The notes below the pieces were generated by a model. The model saw nothing but the letters and a program-made list of their open reading frames with translations, did no database searches and had not been told where the DNA came from. This document shows, piece after piece, positions 6,720 through 15,044 of a DNA stretch of 37,379 bases; the stretch's first letter is position 1, and each line of letters begins with the position of its first letter. Origin of the DNA: an uncultured Anaeromassilibacillus sp. (lineage in GTDB: Bacteria; Bacillota; Clostridia; Oscillospirales; Acutalibacteraceae); contig CAKNKY010000022.1 in the NCBI GenBank assembly GCA_930987725.1, forward strand, positions 1 to 37,379. The letters are read 5' to 3'. The position numbers and the translations under genes are program-made.

Positions 6720-9700
6720 ATGAAGCGAGAACATCCTGTTTCACAATCAAAGCGGGGTCTGCGGCAGGAAATCAGGGAACTGCAGAAACGGGCGACAAAG
6801 GATGCCGTTTCAGGCCTGCTTAACAGGATGGCGGCGGAACAGTTTGTCAAGGATCGCCTTCGTGAACAGAAGGCGGGGGATAATTGCGCCCTGTTTATCA
6901 TTGATCTTGACGATTTCAAGAAGGTGAACGATCAATACGGCCACCTGGCGGGGGACCACGCCATTGCCCAATCTGCGAAAATCCTTTCCGGCCTGTTCCG
7001 CGCTTCGGATATTGTCGGCCGCCTCGGTGGGGATGAGTTTATCGTCTTTCTTTCCGGAAAGCTGACGGAACAGTTTGTGCGCGAAAAGGCGGCTGCCGTG
7101 TGCGAAAGCCTGCAGATTGCCGTGGGGGAAAATCCGGGCTTCACACTCACTGCGAGCGTGGGCGTATTCTTATCCAGAGCGGAAAACGAGCATTTTGAAG
7201 GGCTGTATCAGTCGGCGGATCTGGCGCTTTACCGTGCAAAAAAGGGCGGGAAGCACACATTCTGCCTGAATCGGGGCAGCAACCTGCCGCAGGAGAGCAA
7301 GGAAGATTTTCATTTCGTCAACACGATTCCCCTCATGGGGCTGCTCGAGGAGATGGACAGCGGCGTGGCGCTTCTGGAAATGGGCGAGCCGATGCGGCTC
7401 ATCTATGCCAGCCCCAGCTTTTGCCGCATCCTGGGCGCCGATCCGCAGAACTATGCCATGCCGAAGCTGCTCAGCGAGCTTGTCCACCCGGATGACAGGC
7501 TCAGCCTGGAGCGCGCCCTGCGCAGCGCCCTGAAGATGGGGACAACGTCGGAGCACACGCACCGTGTTTCCGCGGATGGAGAAAACTGGCACTGGTGGCA
7601 TGTGCGGGCCGTGCGCATCACATATAGGAATCCATATCCTGTTCTGCTTGTGACGACGACAGATATTTCAACTTTCAAGGAAAATGAGCGGCGCCTGCAG
7701 GAGATCAACGAGCGCCTCTCCATTGCCTTGGATCAGACGACGCGCTGCGTGTGGGAGGTCAACCTTTCCACACGTCAGTTCCGCGTGTTCAACAGCGAAG
7801 GCGTGCTGGCCGTGCCGGAAAAGGGATTGGTCCTTTTCCCGGAGGATCTTCTGGCCGGCGGATGGGTTCACGAAAACAGCGTGCAGCGCTTCCGTGAATT
7901 TGCGCACAGCCTGCTGGGCGGCCGTGTGCAGGGCTACGGCAATTTTATTTTCCGGGATTGGAAAACGCAGTGCTACGGCTGGGTTTCCGTCTCTTACCGC
8001 ATGGTCACGGATGAGGAGGGCTGCCCTGTGCGCGCCGTGGGTATCCTGGAAAATATGCCCGCCCGGTTTGATTCCTCTGAAACCCGGTCTGTTCTCAAAA
8101 GGCCTCTTCCAGAAGCATTGTTCCCTGATTTTGTCATGGGGATACGCGCCAATCTCACGCGCGACGCCGTGATTGAATGGTGGGAGGAGGGCAGGAATGA
8201 GAGCAGCCGTTCCGGCGAGGAGACGCTCTCCCAGGTGCTGCAGCTGGGCGCCGGGAAAATCTTCACAAAGGAAGCGCGGCGCCGTTTTGCCGATCTGTTC
8301 AGCCGGCAGGGCCTGCTTGCCCTCTATGCGCGGGGGGAGCGCTGGATGGCGGCCGAATACCAGCGGGTGGAGGCCGGAGGGAGCGTGTGCTGGGTCCGCC
8401 GCATGATGAACATGCTTGAGGACCCAATCACCAGTGAAATTTATCTCTATGTCTACATGGCCAGGGTGGACATGGTGCATGATCTTGCGTCCGCCGCCGT
8501 GGGAGAGCCTGCCGCCGGAGAAGACTGCCTGTATTCCGAACGGGATCTTTACGCTCTGGCTGAGGCCAGCCTGGCGCGGAGCGCAGGCATGTGCTGCGCC
8601 GTGGCGGTGATCTCGCTTGGCGGATTCCGGCAGATTTATGAGGGGGGCGAATCGTTTGCCGCCAAAGTCCGCAGCCTGACGCTTTCCTTGCAGTCAGCAC
8701 TCGGCTTCCGGTGTGTGATGGCGCGGCAGGCGCCCGATCGCTTTCTGGTGTTTTTCCCGGGGCCTATCGATCAGGTTCGCCTGCGCGCCAGGATGGAAAG
8801 CGCTTTTTCCTTTGTGCGCCTTGTGCTGGCGGGAAACGTGAAACTCGATGAAATGCGCTTTGTGGCCGGTGCTTCGGTGGAACCCTGCCGCACAGCGAAT
8901 GTGAGCGCTATGGCGGCACAGGTGGGCGGCTTGTGCCGGGCATGGAAGGATGCACCGGTGGACACAGTGGTGTTCCCGCACGAGGAGGATGTGCGGGAAT
9001 GGCCGGAGCTTGCCCGGAATGAGGACAGAGATTGCGTCACCGTGCACCATGAGGAGATGGGGCGTTCCCTTTCGGAGAATGAGAAGGATATCGCGTTTCG
9101 CTGTGTCTCCTCCATGCTCTCCGCTGATTCGCTTGAGACGTCCCTGCAAAGCGTGCTCAGCTACATTGGCATGTATTACCACGCAGATCGCGTGTATCTT
9201 CTCTCGCTGTCTGCCGGGCAGCGGATCCTTTCCATGCTGTTCGAGTGGGTTTCTCCTGCCAAGCGCAGCATTCAGCAGGTCGTGTCGGGCGCGCAGCTCT
9301 CGCGCTTTCCGCTGCTGCAGCGCTGCTTGAAGGAGCAGGCGCCCGTGTTTCTCACGCGCACGCAGCCCATTTCCCTGCAGGGGGAGCAGGCCTCCGGCGA
9401 GCCATGGTATTATACGGCGTTCCCGCTTGTGGAGCAGGAGGAGGTCAAAGGATTCCTTTGCGTGGAAAATGCAAGAGAACATCCGGCGGATGCCGCGCTG
9501 TTCAGCACGCTGATTCCCTATATCCTGCATGAGAGAGCGCGCTTCCGCTCCAGGCCTTCCCGGCCGGAGGCCGTCAGCAGCCCGGTGGCCAATCCGCTCA
9601 ATCTGCCGAATCTCCGCTCCTACATGGAGGTTGTCTTCACGCTCGATTCGAAGCGGTACAGCTCCATGGGTGCCGTATGTCTTGATATCCCGAATCTTTC

Positions 9701-10820
9701 TGCCATCAACAGCAGTCTCGGTTTTGAATACGGCAGCCGCCTGCTGTGGTTCACGTCGAAAACGCTCGCCGATCTTTTCGGGGCAGGCTGGCTGTTCCGC
9801 ACCTGGGACGCCGAGTTTGTGGCCCTGAGCCCGAACACGACGCGCCAGGCCTTTCTGAACAAGTGCGCGCTTCTGCGCAGCCAGCTCACGAGGAGGTATC
9901 CGCAGGATCTGCGCATAGGCTATACATGGGACAACGCTGATTTCACCGCCAAGGATCTGGTGAACGAGGCGCGCGAGATTATGCAGCAGGAGAGGGGGTT
10001 CCCCATTCTCACACAGGACGGCCTGATGCGGGAGGAGCCGGGCTTTCAGGAAGTGGAGGAAGCGATGCATGGCGGCCGCTTCCTCGTGTATTTCCAGCCG
10101 AAAATCGAGATACGCACCGGCGCGCTTTACGGCGCCGAGGTGCTTGTGCGCGGTATGCGGGAGGATGGTTCCCTCGTACTGCCGGGCCAGTTCATCGAAC
10201 AGTTGGAGCAGACGGGCGCCATCCGCAACCTCGATTATTTTGTGCTCGACCGCACGCTCTTCTTTCTGGACCGTTGGCGCGGCGAAGGGATGGGCGAGCT
10301 GCACGTCTCGGTGAATCTTTCGCGTGTCACGCTGTTCAGCCCCTCGGCGCTGGCCTCCCTGCTGGCCATTCACAGCCGCTATCCCGCCGTGCCGGCGGAA
10401 TGTATTGAATTTGAGATCACGGAGAGCGCCGGCTTTTTTGAAACGGATAAGCTCAACTGCGTGATCGATCGCATCCGTCAGTGCGGCTTCCGCGTCAGCC
10501 TGGATGACTTCGGCTCAAAATACGCCAACCTGCCCACCTTTACAAACGTGAAGTTCGACACCGTCAAGCTCGACAGACGGTTTGTGACGGATCTGGCGGA
10601 CAACGAGGTCAACCGGATGCTTGTGCGGGATATCGTTCAAATCTGCGCCTCCTGCGGCATGTCGTGCGTTGCGGAGGGTGTGGAGACGCAGGAGCAGGTG
10701 GACGCGCTTGAGGACGTGGGCTGCCGCTTTGCGCAGGGCTATTTCTATGACAGGCCCATGCCTGCCGAGAAATTTGTGCAGAAATATCTGATTTCCCCGC
10801 GCGGGCAAGCGAACGCCTGA
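6720..10820 (+). CDS. large multidomain c-di-GMP protein: GGDEF-PAS-PAS-GGDEF*-GAF-GGDEF*-EAL
   Basis: Protein of 1366 residues with no clear membrane segment. The N-terminal GGDEF domain looks active: GGDEF at 103-107 with an inhibitory I-site RASD (94-97) five residues before it. Two PAS-like regions follow (about 200-445). A region around 600-760 has a GGDEF-like fold pattern but reads RQAPDRF (669-675) at the active site, so it is degenerate. A GAF-like segment spans about 780-930. A third GGDEF, at about 970-1100, reads TWDAEF (1028-1033) and is also degenerate. The C-terminal EAL domain keeps its key residues: GAEVLVR (Glu1140), VSVNLS, EITES, LDDFG, VKLD, AEGVE and QGYF. It could therefore both make and break c-di-GMP. 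The start has GGTGGAG and GAGG upstream. It lies 44 bases before the CheB-CheR hybrid gene. Confidence 0.9.
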   Translation: MKREHPVSQSKRGLRQEIRELQKRATKDAVSGLLNRMAAEQFVKDRLREQKAGDNCALFIIDLDDFKKVNDQYGHLAGDHAIAQSAKILSGLFRASDIVGRLGGDEFIVFLSGKLTEQFVREKAAAVCESLQIAVGENPGFTLTASVGVFLSRAENEHFEGLYQSADLALYRAKKGGKHTFCLNRGSNLPQESKEDFHFVNTIPLMGLLEEMDSGVALLEMGEPMRLIYASPSFCRILGADPQNYAMPKLLSELVHPDDRLSLERALRSALKMGTTSEHTHRVSADGENWHWWHVRAVRITYRNPYPVLLVTTTDISTFKENERRLQEINERLSIALDQTTRCVWEVNLSTRQFRVFNSEGVLAVPEKGLVLFPEDLLAGGWVHENSVQRFREFAHSLLGGRVQGYGNFIFRDWKTQCYGWVSVSYRMVTDEEGCPVRAVGILENMPARFDSSETRSVLKRPLPEALFPDFVMGIRANLTRDAVIEWWEEGRNESSRSGEETLSQVLQLGAGKIFTKEARRRFADLFSRQGLLALYARGERWMAAEYQRVEAGGSVCWVRRMMNMLEDPITSEIYLYVYMARVDMVHDLASAAVGEPAAGEDCLYSERDLYALAEASLARSAGMCCAVAVISLGGFRQIYEGGESFAAKVRSLTLSLQSALGFRCVMARQAPDRFLVFFPGPIDQVRLRARMESAFSFVRLVLAGNVKLDEMRFVAGASVEPCRTANVSAMAAQVGGLCRAWKDAPVDTVVFPHEEDVREWPELARNEDRDCVTVHHEEMGRSLSENEKDIAFRCVSSMLSADSLETSLQSVLSYIGMYYHADRVYLLSLSAGQRILSMLFEWVSPAKRSIQQVVSGAQLSRFPLLQRCLKEQAPVFLTRTQPISLQGEQASGEPWYYTAFPLVEQEEVKGFLCVENAREHPADAALFSTLIPYILHERARFRSRPSRPEAVSSPVANPLNLPNLRSYMEVVFTLDSKRYSSMGAVCLDIPNLSAINSSLGFEYGSRLLWFTSKTLADLFGAGWLFRTWDAEFVALSPNTTRQAFLNKCALLRSQLTRRYPQDLRIGYTWDNADFTAKDLVNEAREIMQQERGFPILTQDGLMREEPGFQEVEEAMHGGRFLVYFQPKIEIRTGALYGAEVLVRGMREDGSLVLPGQFIEQLEQTGAIRNLDYFVLDRTLFFLDRWRGEGMGELHVSVNLSRVTLFSPSALASLLAIHSRYPAVPAECIEFEITESAGFFETDKLNCVIDRIRQCGFRVSLDDFGSKYANLPTFTNVKFDTVKLDRRFVTDLADNEVNRMLVRDIVQICASCGMSCVAEGVETQEQVDALEDVGCRFAQGYFYDRPMPAEKFVQKYLISPRGQANA

Positions 10821-10864
10821 GGGCGCGGGGCGGAGCAACCACACGGAAAGGAAGGATTGCCGGC

Positions 10865-13432
10865 ATGAACATGGAAACCGAAGAAAAAAGCACAAGAGGA
10901 AACACGGATGTTTTGCACCCGCTCATCATTGGCCTGGGCGCGTCTGCCGGCGGGCTGGAGGCACTGCAGCAGTTTTTCAGCCATATGCCAAACAACAGCG
11001 GGCTGAGCTTTGTGGTGATCCAGCACCTTTCCCCTGACTACAAGAGCCTTATGGCCGATATCCTCGCCAAGTATACCGGCATGGCCGTGACGCAGGCGGA
11101 AAACGGCATGGAGGTGGAACCTGACACCGTCTATCTCATCCCGCCCAAAAAATTCATGACGGTGAAGGACGGTGCGCTCCGCCTCTCGGACTATGCCCCG
11201 GGCACGCTCAACCACCCCATCGACGTGTTCTTCGCCTCGCTCGCCGAGGAGAAGCACGAGCATGCCATTGTGGTCGTCCTCTCCGGCACGGGGTCAGACG
11301 GCACGAACGGCATCAAGGCTGTGAAGGAGCGCGGCGGGCTTGTCATCGCGCAGGAGCCGGAGACAGCCAAATTTGACGGCATGCCCAGGAGCGTGATCCA
11401 GACGGGCCTGGCGGATTTCGTGCTCTCTCCCGAGGAGATTGCAGATGAAATTCTGAATTTCTCCGCCACGCCGGTGCTGCTGCGCACGGCGCCGGGCAGC
11501 GTTTCCTCCGATGGAGACATGATCTTTTCCGAGGAAGAGACGCTCTCCCACATCTATACCATCCTGAAAAACGCGAGCGGCATCGATTTCACCTATTACA
11601 AGCGGTCCACCATCCTGCGCCGCATTGAAAGGCGCATGCTCGTCACGCACAGCGCCAGCCTCACGGAGTTTGCACGCCTGCTGGGCGACAACAACGAGGA
11701 GGTCAACATCCTCGTCAAGGAGATCCTCATCGGCGTCACGAACTTCTTCCGCGATCCCGCGTTCTTTGAAAAGCTCAAATATAACGCCATTTACAAAATT
11801 GTGGAGCGCGCCAGGGAAAACGAGCCGATCCGCGTCTGGAGCGCCGGCTGCTCCACCGGTGAGGAGGCCTATTCCATCGCCATCCTGTTTCAGGAGGTCA
11901 TGGAGGAGCTGCAGGTGCGGCGCGACGTCAAAATCTTTGCCACGGATGTGGACCGGCGCGCCATTGAGCAGGCGGGGAAGGGCGTGTTCTCCGAAAACAT
12001 CATCGACGACGTGACGCCGGACCGCCTTGCGAAGTTTTTCATCAAGCAGAACGATCAGTATGTCATCTCCAAAGAGATCCGCCGCATGATCGTGTTTGCC
12101 ACGCACAACATGTTTTCCGATCCGCCGTTCGGCAAGCTCGATCTCATCAGCTGCCGCAATGTGATGATCTATTTCCAGCCGGTGCTGCGGCGCGGCCTTT
12201 TCGCCATCTTCCACTCCGCGCTGAAAAACAACGGCTTCCTGTTCCTTGGCAAGTGTGAAACGGCCGGCGAGTACGTGAACCTCTTCAAGCCCGTGTGCAG
12301 CGCCGAAAAGATTTACACGCACAAGGGTGAGGGCAAGGTGGAGGATCTCACGCCGCCCACGTTCAACATTCCGAACATCCAGGCGCTCTCGCTCAAGCGG
12401 CTCGGCAATCTCAGCGCGCAGCCCGGCCCCACGGCAGACGAGGAAAATGTGTATTCCCACTATCTCGAAACCCTCCTGCCGCCCTCCGTCGTCATCAACG
12501 GCGAGGATACGGTGCTGCACCTGTTCGGTGGCTATGCCGATTACATGACGCTGGCGCCCGGCAAAGCGACGCTCGACTTTTTCAGCATGCTGAATAAGGA
12601 TCTCTCGCTTGTGGCGGCCACAGCGCTTAGCCGCTGCCGTGCCGAAAAGACGGCTGTCACCTATACGGACATCGCGGTGGACTGCCCTTCCGGCCGGAAG
12701 GTGATCGATCTGCTTGTGCAGCCGATCCCTGCTGCTCCCGGCGATGAGGAACTCATCGCCGTGCTCTTCCTCGAGCACCGCCGCCCGGACACGGGCGGCG
12801 TGGTGGAAAAGTTTGAGATCGACGCCACGGCGGCCCGCCGCATCGCCGATCTGGAGCGTGAGTTTCAGGAATCGCAGAATGACCTGCGCGCTACCATCCA
12901 GCGATTGGAGACGGTGAACGGCGAGCTGCAGGCCGCCAATGAGGAACTGCTCACCGCAAACGAGGAGCTGCAGAGCTCCACGGAGGAGCTGCAGTCCGTC
13001 AACGAGGAGCTCTACACCGTGAACACGGAGCACCAGCTCAAGCTCGACGAGCTCACCATGATGACAAACGACCTCTCGAATTTCCTCTCCTCCACGATGA
13101 TCGGTATCCTGTTTGTGGACAGCAACCTCAACATCCGAAAGTTCACGGAATACGTCGGCCGCGAATTCCAGCTCATGGATCACGACATCGGCCGCCCGAT
13201 CCAGATCTTTGCCCACAGTTTCCCGGATGAGGACATCGAGGCGGACGCCAAGACGGTGCTCAAGGATCTCGTCTCCATCGACCGCGAAGTGACCGCCATG
13301 AACGGCCGCTGCTATACGCTCCGCATTGCGCCCTACCGCACCACGGAGAACAGCATCCGCGGCCTCGTCATCACCATCATCGACAGCCTCGGCGAAGGCG
13401 GCAAGCATGTGCAGGCCGCATCCCAGCCGTAA
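10865..13432 (+). CDS. CheB-CheR hybrid with C-terminal coiled coil and PAS
   Basis: Fusion of 855 residues. The CheB methylesterase domain (about 18-200) keeps the catalytic Ser27 (GASAGG), His54 (VIQHLSP) and Asp145 (GTGSDG), but lacks an N-terminal receiver. The CheR methyltransferase domain follows (about 225-480), with the SAM-binding motif SAGCSTGEEAYS (about 325-336) and LISCRNVMIYF. A heptad-type coiled coil with ANEEL / TANEEL / STEEL repeats (about 665-735) leads to a PAS domain (about 740-845). Such hybrids are known, but usually sit with histidine kinases or chemotaxis genes; none is present here. GGAAGG precedes the ATG by ten bases. Co-transcription with the GGDEF/EAL gene is likely because the gap is only 44 bases with no terminator. 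Confidence 0.9.
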   Translation: MNMETEEKSTRGNTDVLHPLIIGLGASAGGLEALQQFFSHMPNNSGLSFVVIQHLSPDYKSLMADILAKYTGMAVTQAENGMEVEPDTVYLIPPKKFMTVKDGALRLSDYAPGTLNHPIDVFFASLAEEKHEHAIVVVLSGTGSDGTNGIKAVKERGGLVIAQEPETAKFDGMPRSVIQTGLADFVLSPEEIADEILNFSATPVLLRTAPGSVSSDGDMIFSEEETLSHIYTILKNASGIDFTYYKRSTILRRIERRMLVTHSASLTEFARLLGDNNEEVNILVKEILIGVTNFFRDPAFFEKLKYNAIYKIVERARENEPIRVWSAGCSTGEEAYSIAILFQEVMEELQVRRDVKIFATDVDRRAIEQAGKGVFSENIIDDVTPDRLAKFFIKQNDQYVISKEIRRMIVFATHNMFSDPPFGKLDLISCRNVMIYFQPVLRRGLFAIFHSALKNNGFLFLGKCETAGEYVNLFKPVCSAEKIYTHKGEGKVEDLTPPTFNIPNIQALSLKRLGNLSAQPGPTADEENVYSHYLETLLPPSVVINGEDTVLHLFGGYADYMTLAPGKATLDFFSMLNKDLSLVAATALSRCRAEKTAVTYTDIAVDCPSGRKVIDLLVQPIPAAPGDEELIAVLFLEHRRPDTGGVVEKFEIDATAARRIADLEREFQESQNDLRATIQRLETVNGELQAANEELLTANEELQSSTEELQSVNEELYTVNTEHQLKLDELTMMTNDLSNFLSSTMIGILFVDSNLNIRKFTEYVGREFQLMDHDIGRPIQIFAHSFPDEDIEADAKTVLKDLVSIDREVTAMNGRCYTLRIAPYRTTENSIRGLVITIIDSLGEGGKHVQAASQP

Positions 13433-13440
13433 ACCATCAC

Positions 13441-13486
13441 AGCGGGGCGGGCTTTCCCACACGGAAAGCCCGCCCCGCTTTTTTTG
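13441..13486 (+). terminator. rho-independent terminator after the CheB-CheR gene
   Basis: Perfect 17-base arms beginning AGCGGGGCGGGC and ending GCCCGCCCCGCT, separated by five bases and followed by TTTTTTT. It starts nine bases after the stop codon. Confidence 0.93.
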
Positions 13487-13551
13487 TTTCCCCATCGTGA
13501 AAATTTGGAGTGAAAAGCAGTTTCTTTTTTGTTTCCTTTCGTCCTGTTTTG

Positions 13552-13560
13552 TGGTAAAGT
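13552..13560 (+). promoter_or_regulatory. weak extended -10 promoter candidate for MFS gene
   Basis: TGGTAAAGT resembles an extended -10 box, in an A+T-rich patch between the terminator and the MFS gene. There is no convincing -35 element. A GCCGGC-rich hairpin lies between it and the ribosome binding site. Confidence 0.3.
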
Positions 13561-13630
13561 AAAAAACTGAGGAGATCCCGCCTGCGCCGGCACAGGGCCG
13601 GCACCGGGGGACCACGGGAGGATGAGTTGT

Positions 13631-14926
13631 ATGCTGAAAGGAAGATCTGCCCTCGCAGGGGCAGGCGGCAGCGCGCCCGCCTCGCGCAACGCGCACCTTT
13701 TTTACGCGGAGGGAGCGGCGTTCACGCTGCTGTCCGCCCTTTCCATGAGCCTGACGAACCTGTTTCTCACGCGGCTGCACGCGAGCGATTATGAGATCAG
13801 CACCTACACGATGCTCACGCAGCTCGTGGGCATGGTGTTCCTCATTCCGCTCGCGCTCTTTGCCGGGCGGCTGCGCAACAAGCGCGGCGTGCTGTGCGGC
13901 GTGCTCTTCTTCATTGCCGCCTGCTTTGCCGCGGCCTCGTGCGCGCCCTTTCTCGGGAGCAGCGCCGTGGCCGTGCTGGTGCCGCTCGCTGCGCTCGGCT
14001 CCGGCAGCCTTGCGCTCTACACCTCCGTGTGGCAGGCATATTTCGCGGATGTGATTGAGCCGGACGCCTTTAACGTGACGTATGCCCGGCGCAACCGCGT
14101 CACCTTCATCGTGAACCTGGCGGCCAACCTGGGGGCCGGCGCGCTGCTGAGCGCCATCGCCCTCGATGCCGGGAAGGTGCGCATGCACCAGATCCTTTAC
14201 GGCGTCGCCGTCTGCTGCGCGCTGGCGGAGATCGGTGTGCTGCTGCGCATCCGCGGCGGGGACGGCGCACGGCAGGAGGGGAAGCTCCTGCCGGAACTCA
14301 GGCGCTCGCTGCGGGAACTGCTGCAGAGCCGCAGCTTTCTCGGCTTCCTCGGCGCGGTAGGGCTGCTCTATCTCACCTGGAAGCTCGACGGCACGATCTT
14401 TTACCTTGCGCAGGTGCAGTATGTGGGGCTGAGCGAGTTCTGGCTCAGCGTCTCCACGGCCGGCAATGCCATGGGCCAGATCCTCACGGTGGGCCTGTGG
14501 GCGAAGCTCAACGAGAAAATGGGCTTCCGCTTCGGCCTTATCTTCGGCGCGCTGGGCCTTATGCTCTCGCCCGCGTGCATCATCCTGCCGTTTGCCGCGC
14601 ATGGCGGCGCGCGCATGGCGCTGCACATCGTGCTCCGCTTCTTCACGGATCTGGCCTTCACCACGATCCAGCTCAATGTCCTGCAGGATCTCCTCCACGC
14701 CGTGGAGGAGAAAAACCGCACAATGGCCATCGCCGTCTATACGACGGTTATCTCGCTGCTCAGCGCCTTCATGCCGGTGGCCGGTGTGGCCCTTTACACG
14801 GCGCTCGGCGCCTCCGAGCAGGGCATGGCCCGGACCTTCGCCTTCATCGGCGCGGTGCGCGCCGTCACGCTGGCGGTGTTCATCGCGCGGTGGCTGCGCG
14901 GCCGCCGCCGGGCGCACGCGGCGTGA
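13631..14926 (+). CDS. major facilitator superfamily transporter
   Basis: Membrane protein of 431 residues with about twelve hydrophobic segments, consistent with a full MFS carrier. Basic loops such as GRLRNKRGV after the second segment match the conserved loop 2-3 of the superfamily. The start at 13631 is chosen over the ATG at 13622 because GGGAGG (13616-13621) is nine bases from the former but touches the latter. The protein stays hydrophobic almost to its end, with a short basic tail RWLRGRRRAHAA. The substrate cannot be deduced. It precedes the arabinofuranosidase gene, but that gene has its own promoter, so a functional link is only possible. Confidence 0.8.
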   Translation: MLKGRSALAGAGGSAPASRNAHLFYAEGAAFTLLSALSMSLTNLFLTRLHASDYEISTYTMLTQLVGMVFLIPLALFAGRLRNKRGVLCGVLFFIAACFAAASCAPFLGSSAVAVLVPLAALGSGSLALYTSVWQAYFADVIEPDAFNVTYARRNRVTFIVNLAANLGAGALLSAIALDAGKVRMHQILYGVAVCCALAEIGVLLRIRGGDGARQEGKLLPELRRSLRELLQSRSFLGFLGAVGLLYLTWKLDGTIFYLAQVQYVGLSEFWLSVSTAGNAMGQILTVGLWAKLNEKMGFRFGLIFGALGLMLSPACIILPFAAHGGARMALHIVLRFFTDLAFTTIQLNVLQDLLHAVEEKNRTMAIAVYTTVISLLSAFMPVAGVALYTALGASEQGMARTFAFIGAVRAVTLAVFIARWLRGRRRAHAA

Positions 14927-14961
14927 TTTCGCCGCCTTCGGTGAAAAATGCGGAAAACGGA

Positions 14962-14990
14962 TTTACATGAAACCAAAACTTGTCTATAAT
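14962..14990 (+). promoter_or_regulatory. promoter of the arabinofuranosidase gene
   Basis: TTTACA (14962-14967), a 17-base spacer and a perfect TATAAT (14985-14990), about 55 bases before the start codon. One of the best promoter matches in the window. Confidence 0.8.
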
Positions 14991-15044
14991 AGAAACATAT
15001 TAAGAAATACCGCTCCGCGCAGAGGGGGCGGAAGGAGGAACATC

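Noticed and set aside
6609-6720. A c-di-GMP-I, TPP or cobalamin riboswitch in the leader of the GGDEF/EAL gene.
   Set aside because: A CTGAGA and a GCAAAC-like string occur, but the other conserved core elements of those riboswitches are absent.
11294-14917. A minus-strand open frame of over 1200 codons opposite the CheB-CheR and MFS genes.
   Set aside because: It spans two genes and a perfect terminator, has no motif, and both plus-strand genes have clear domains; it is a shadow frame.
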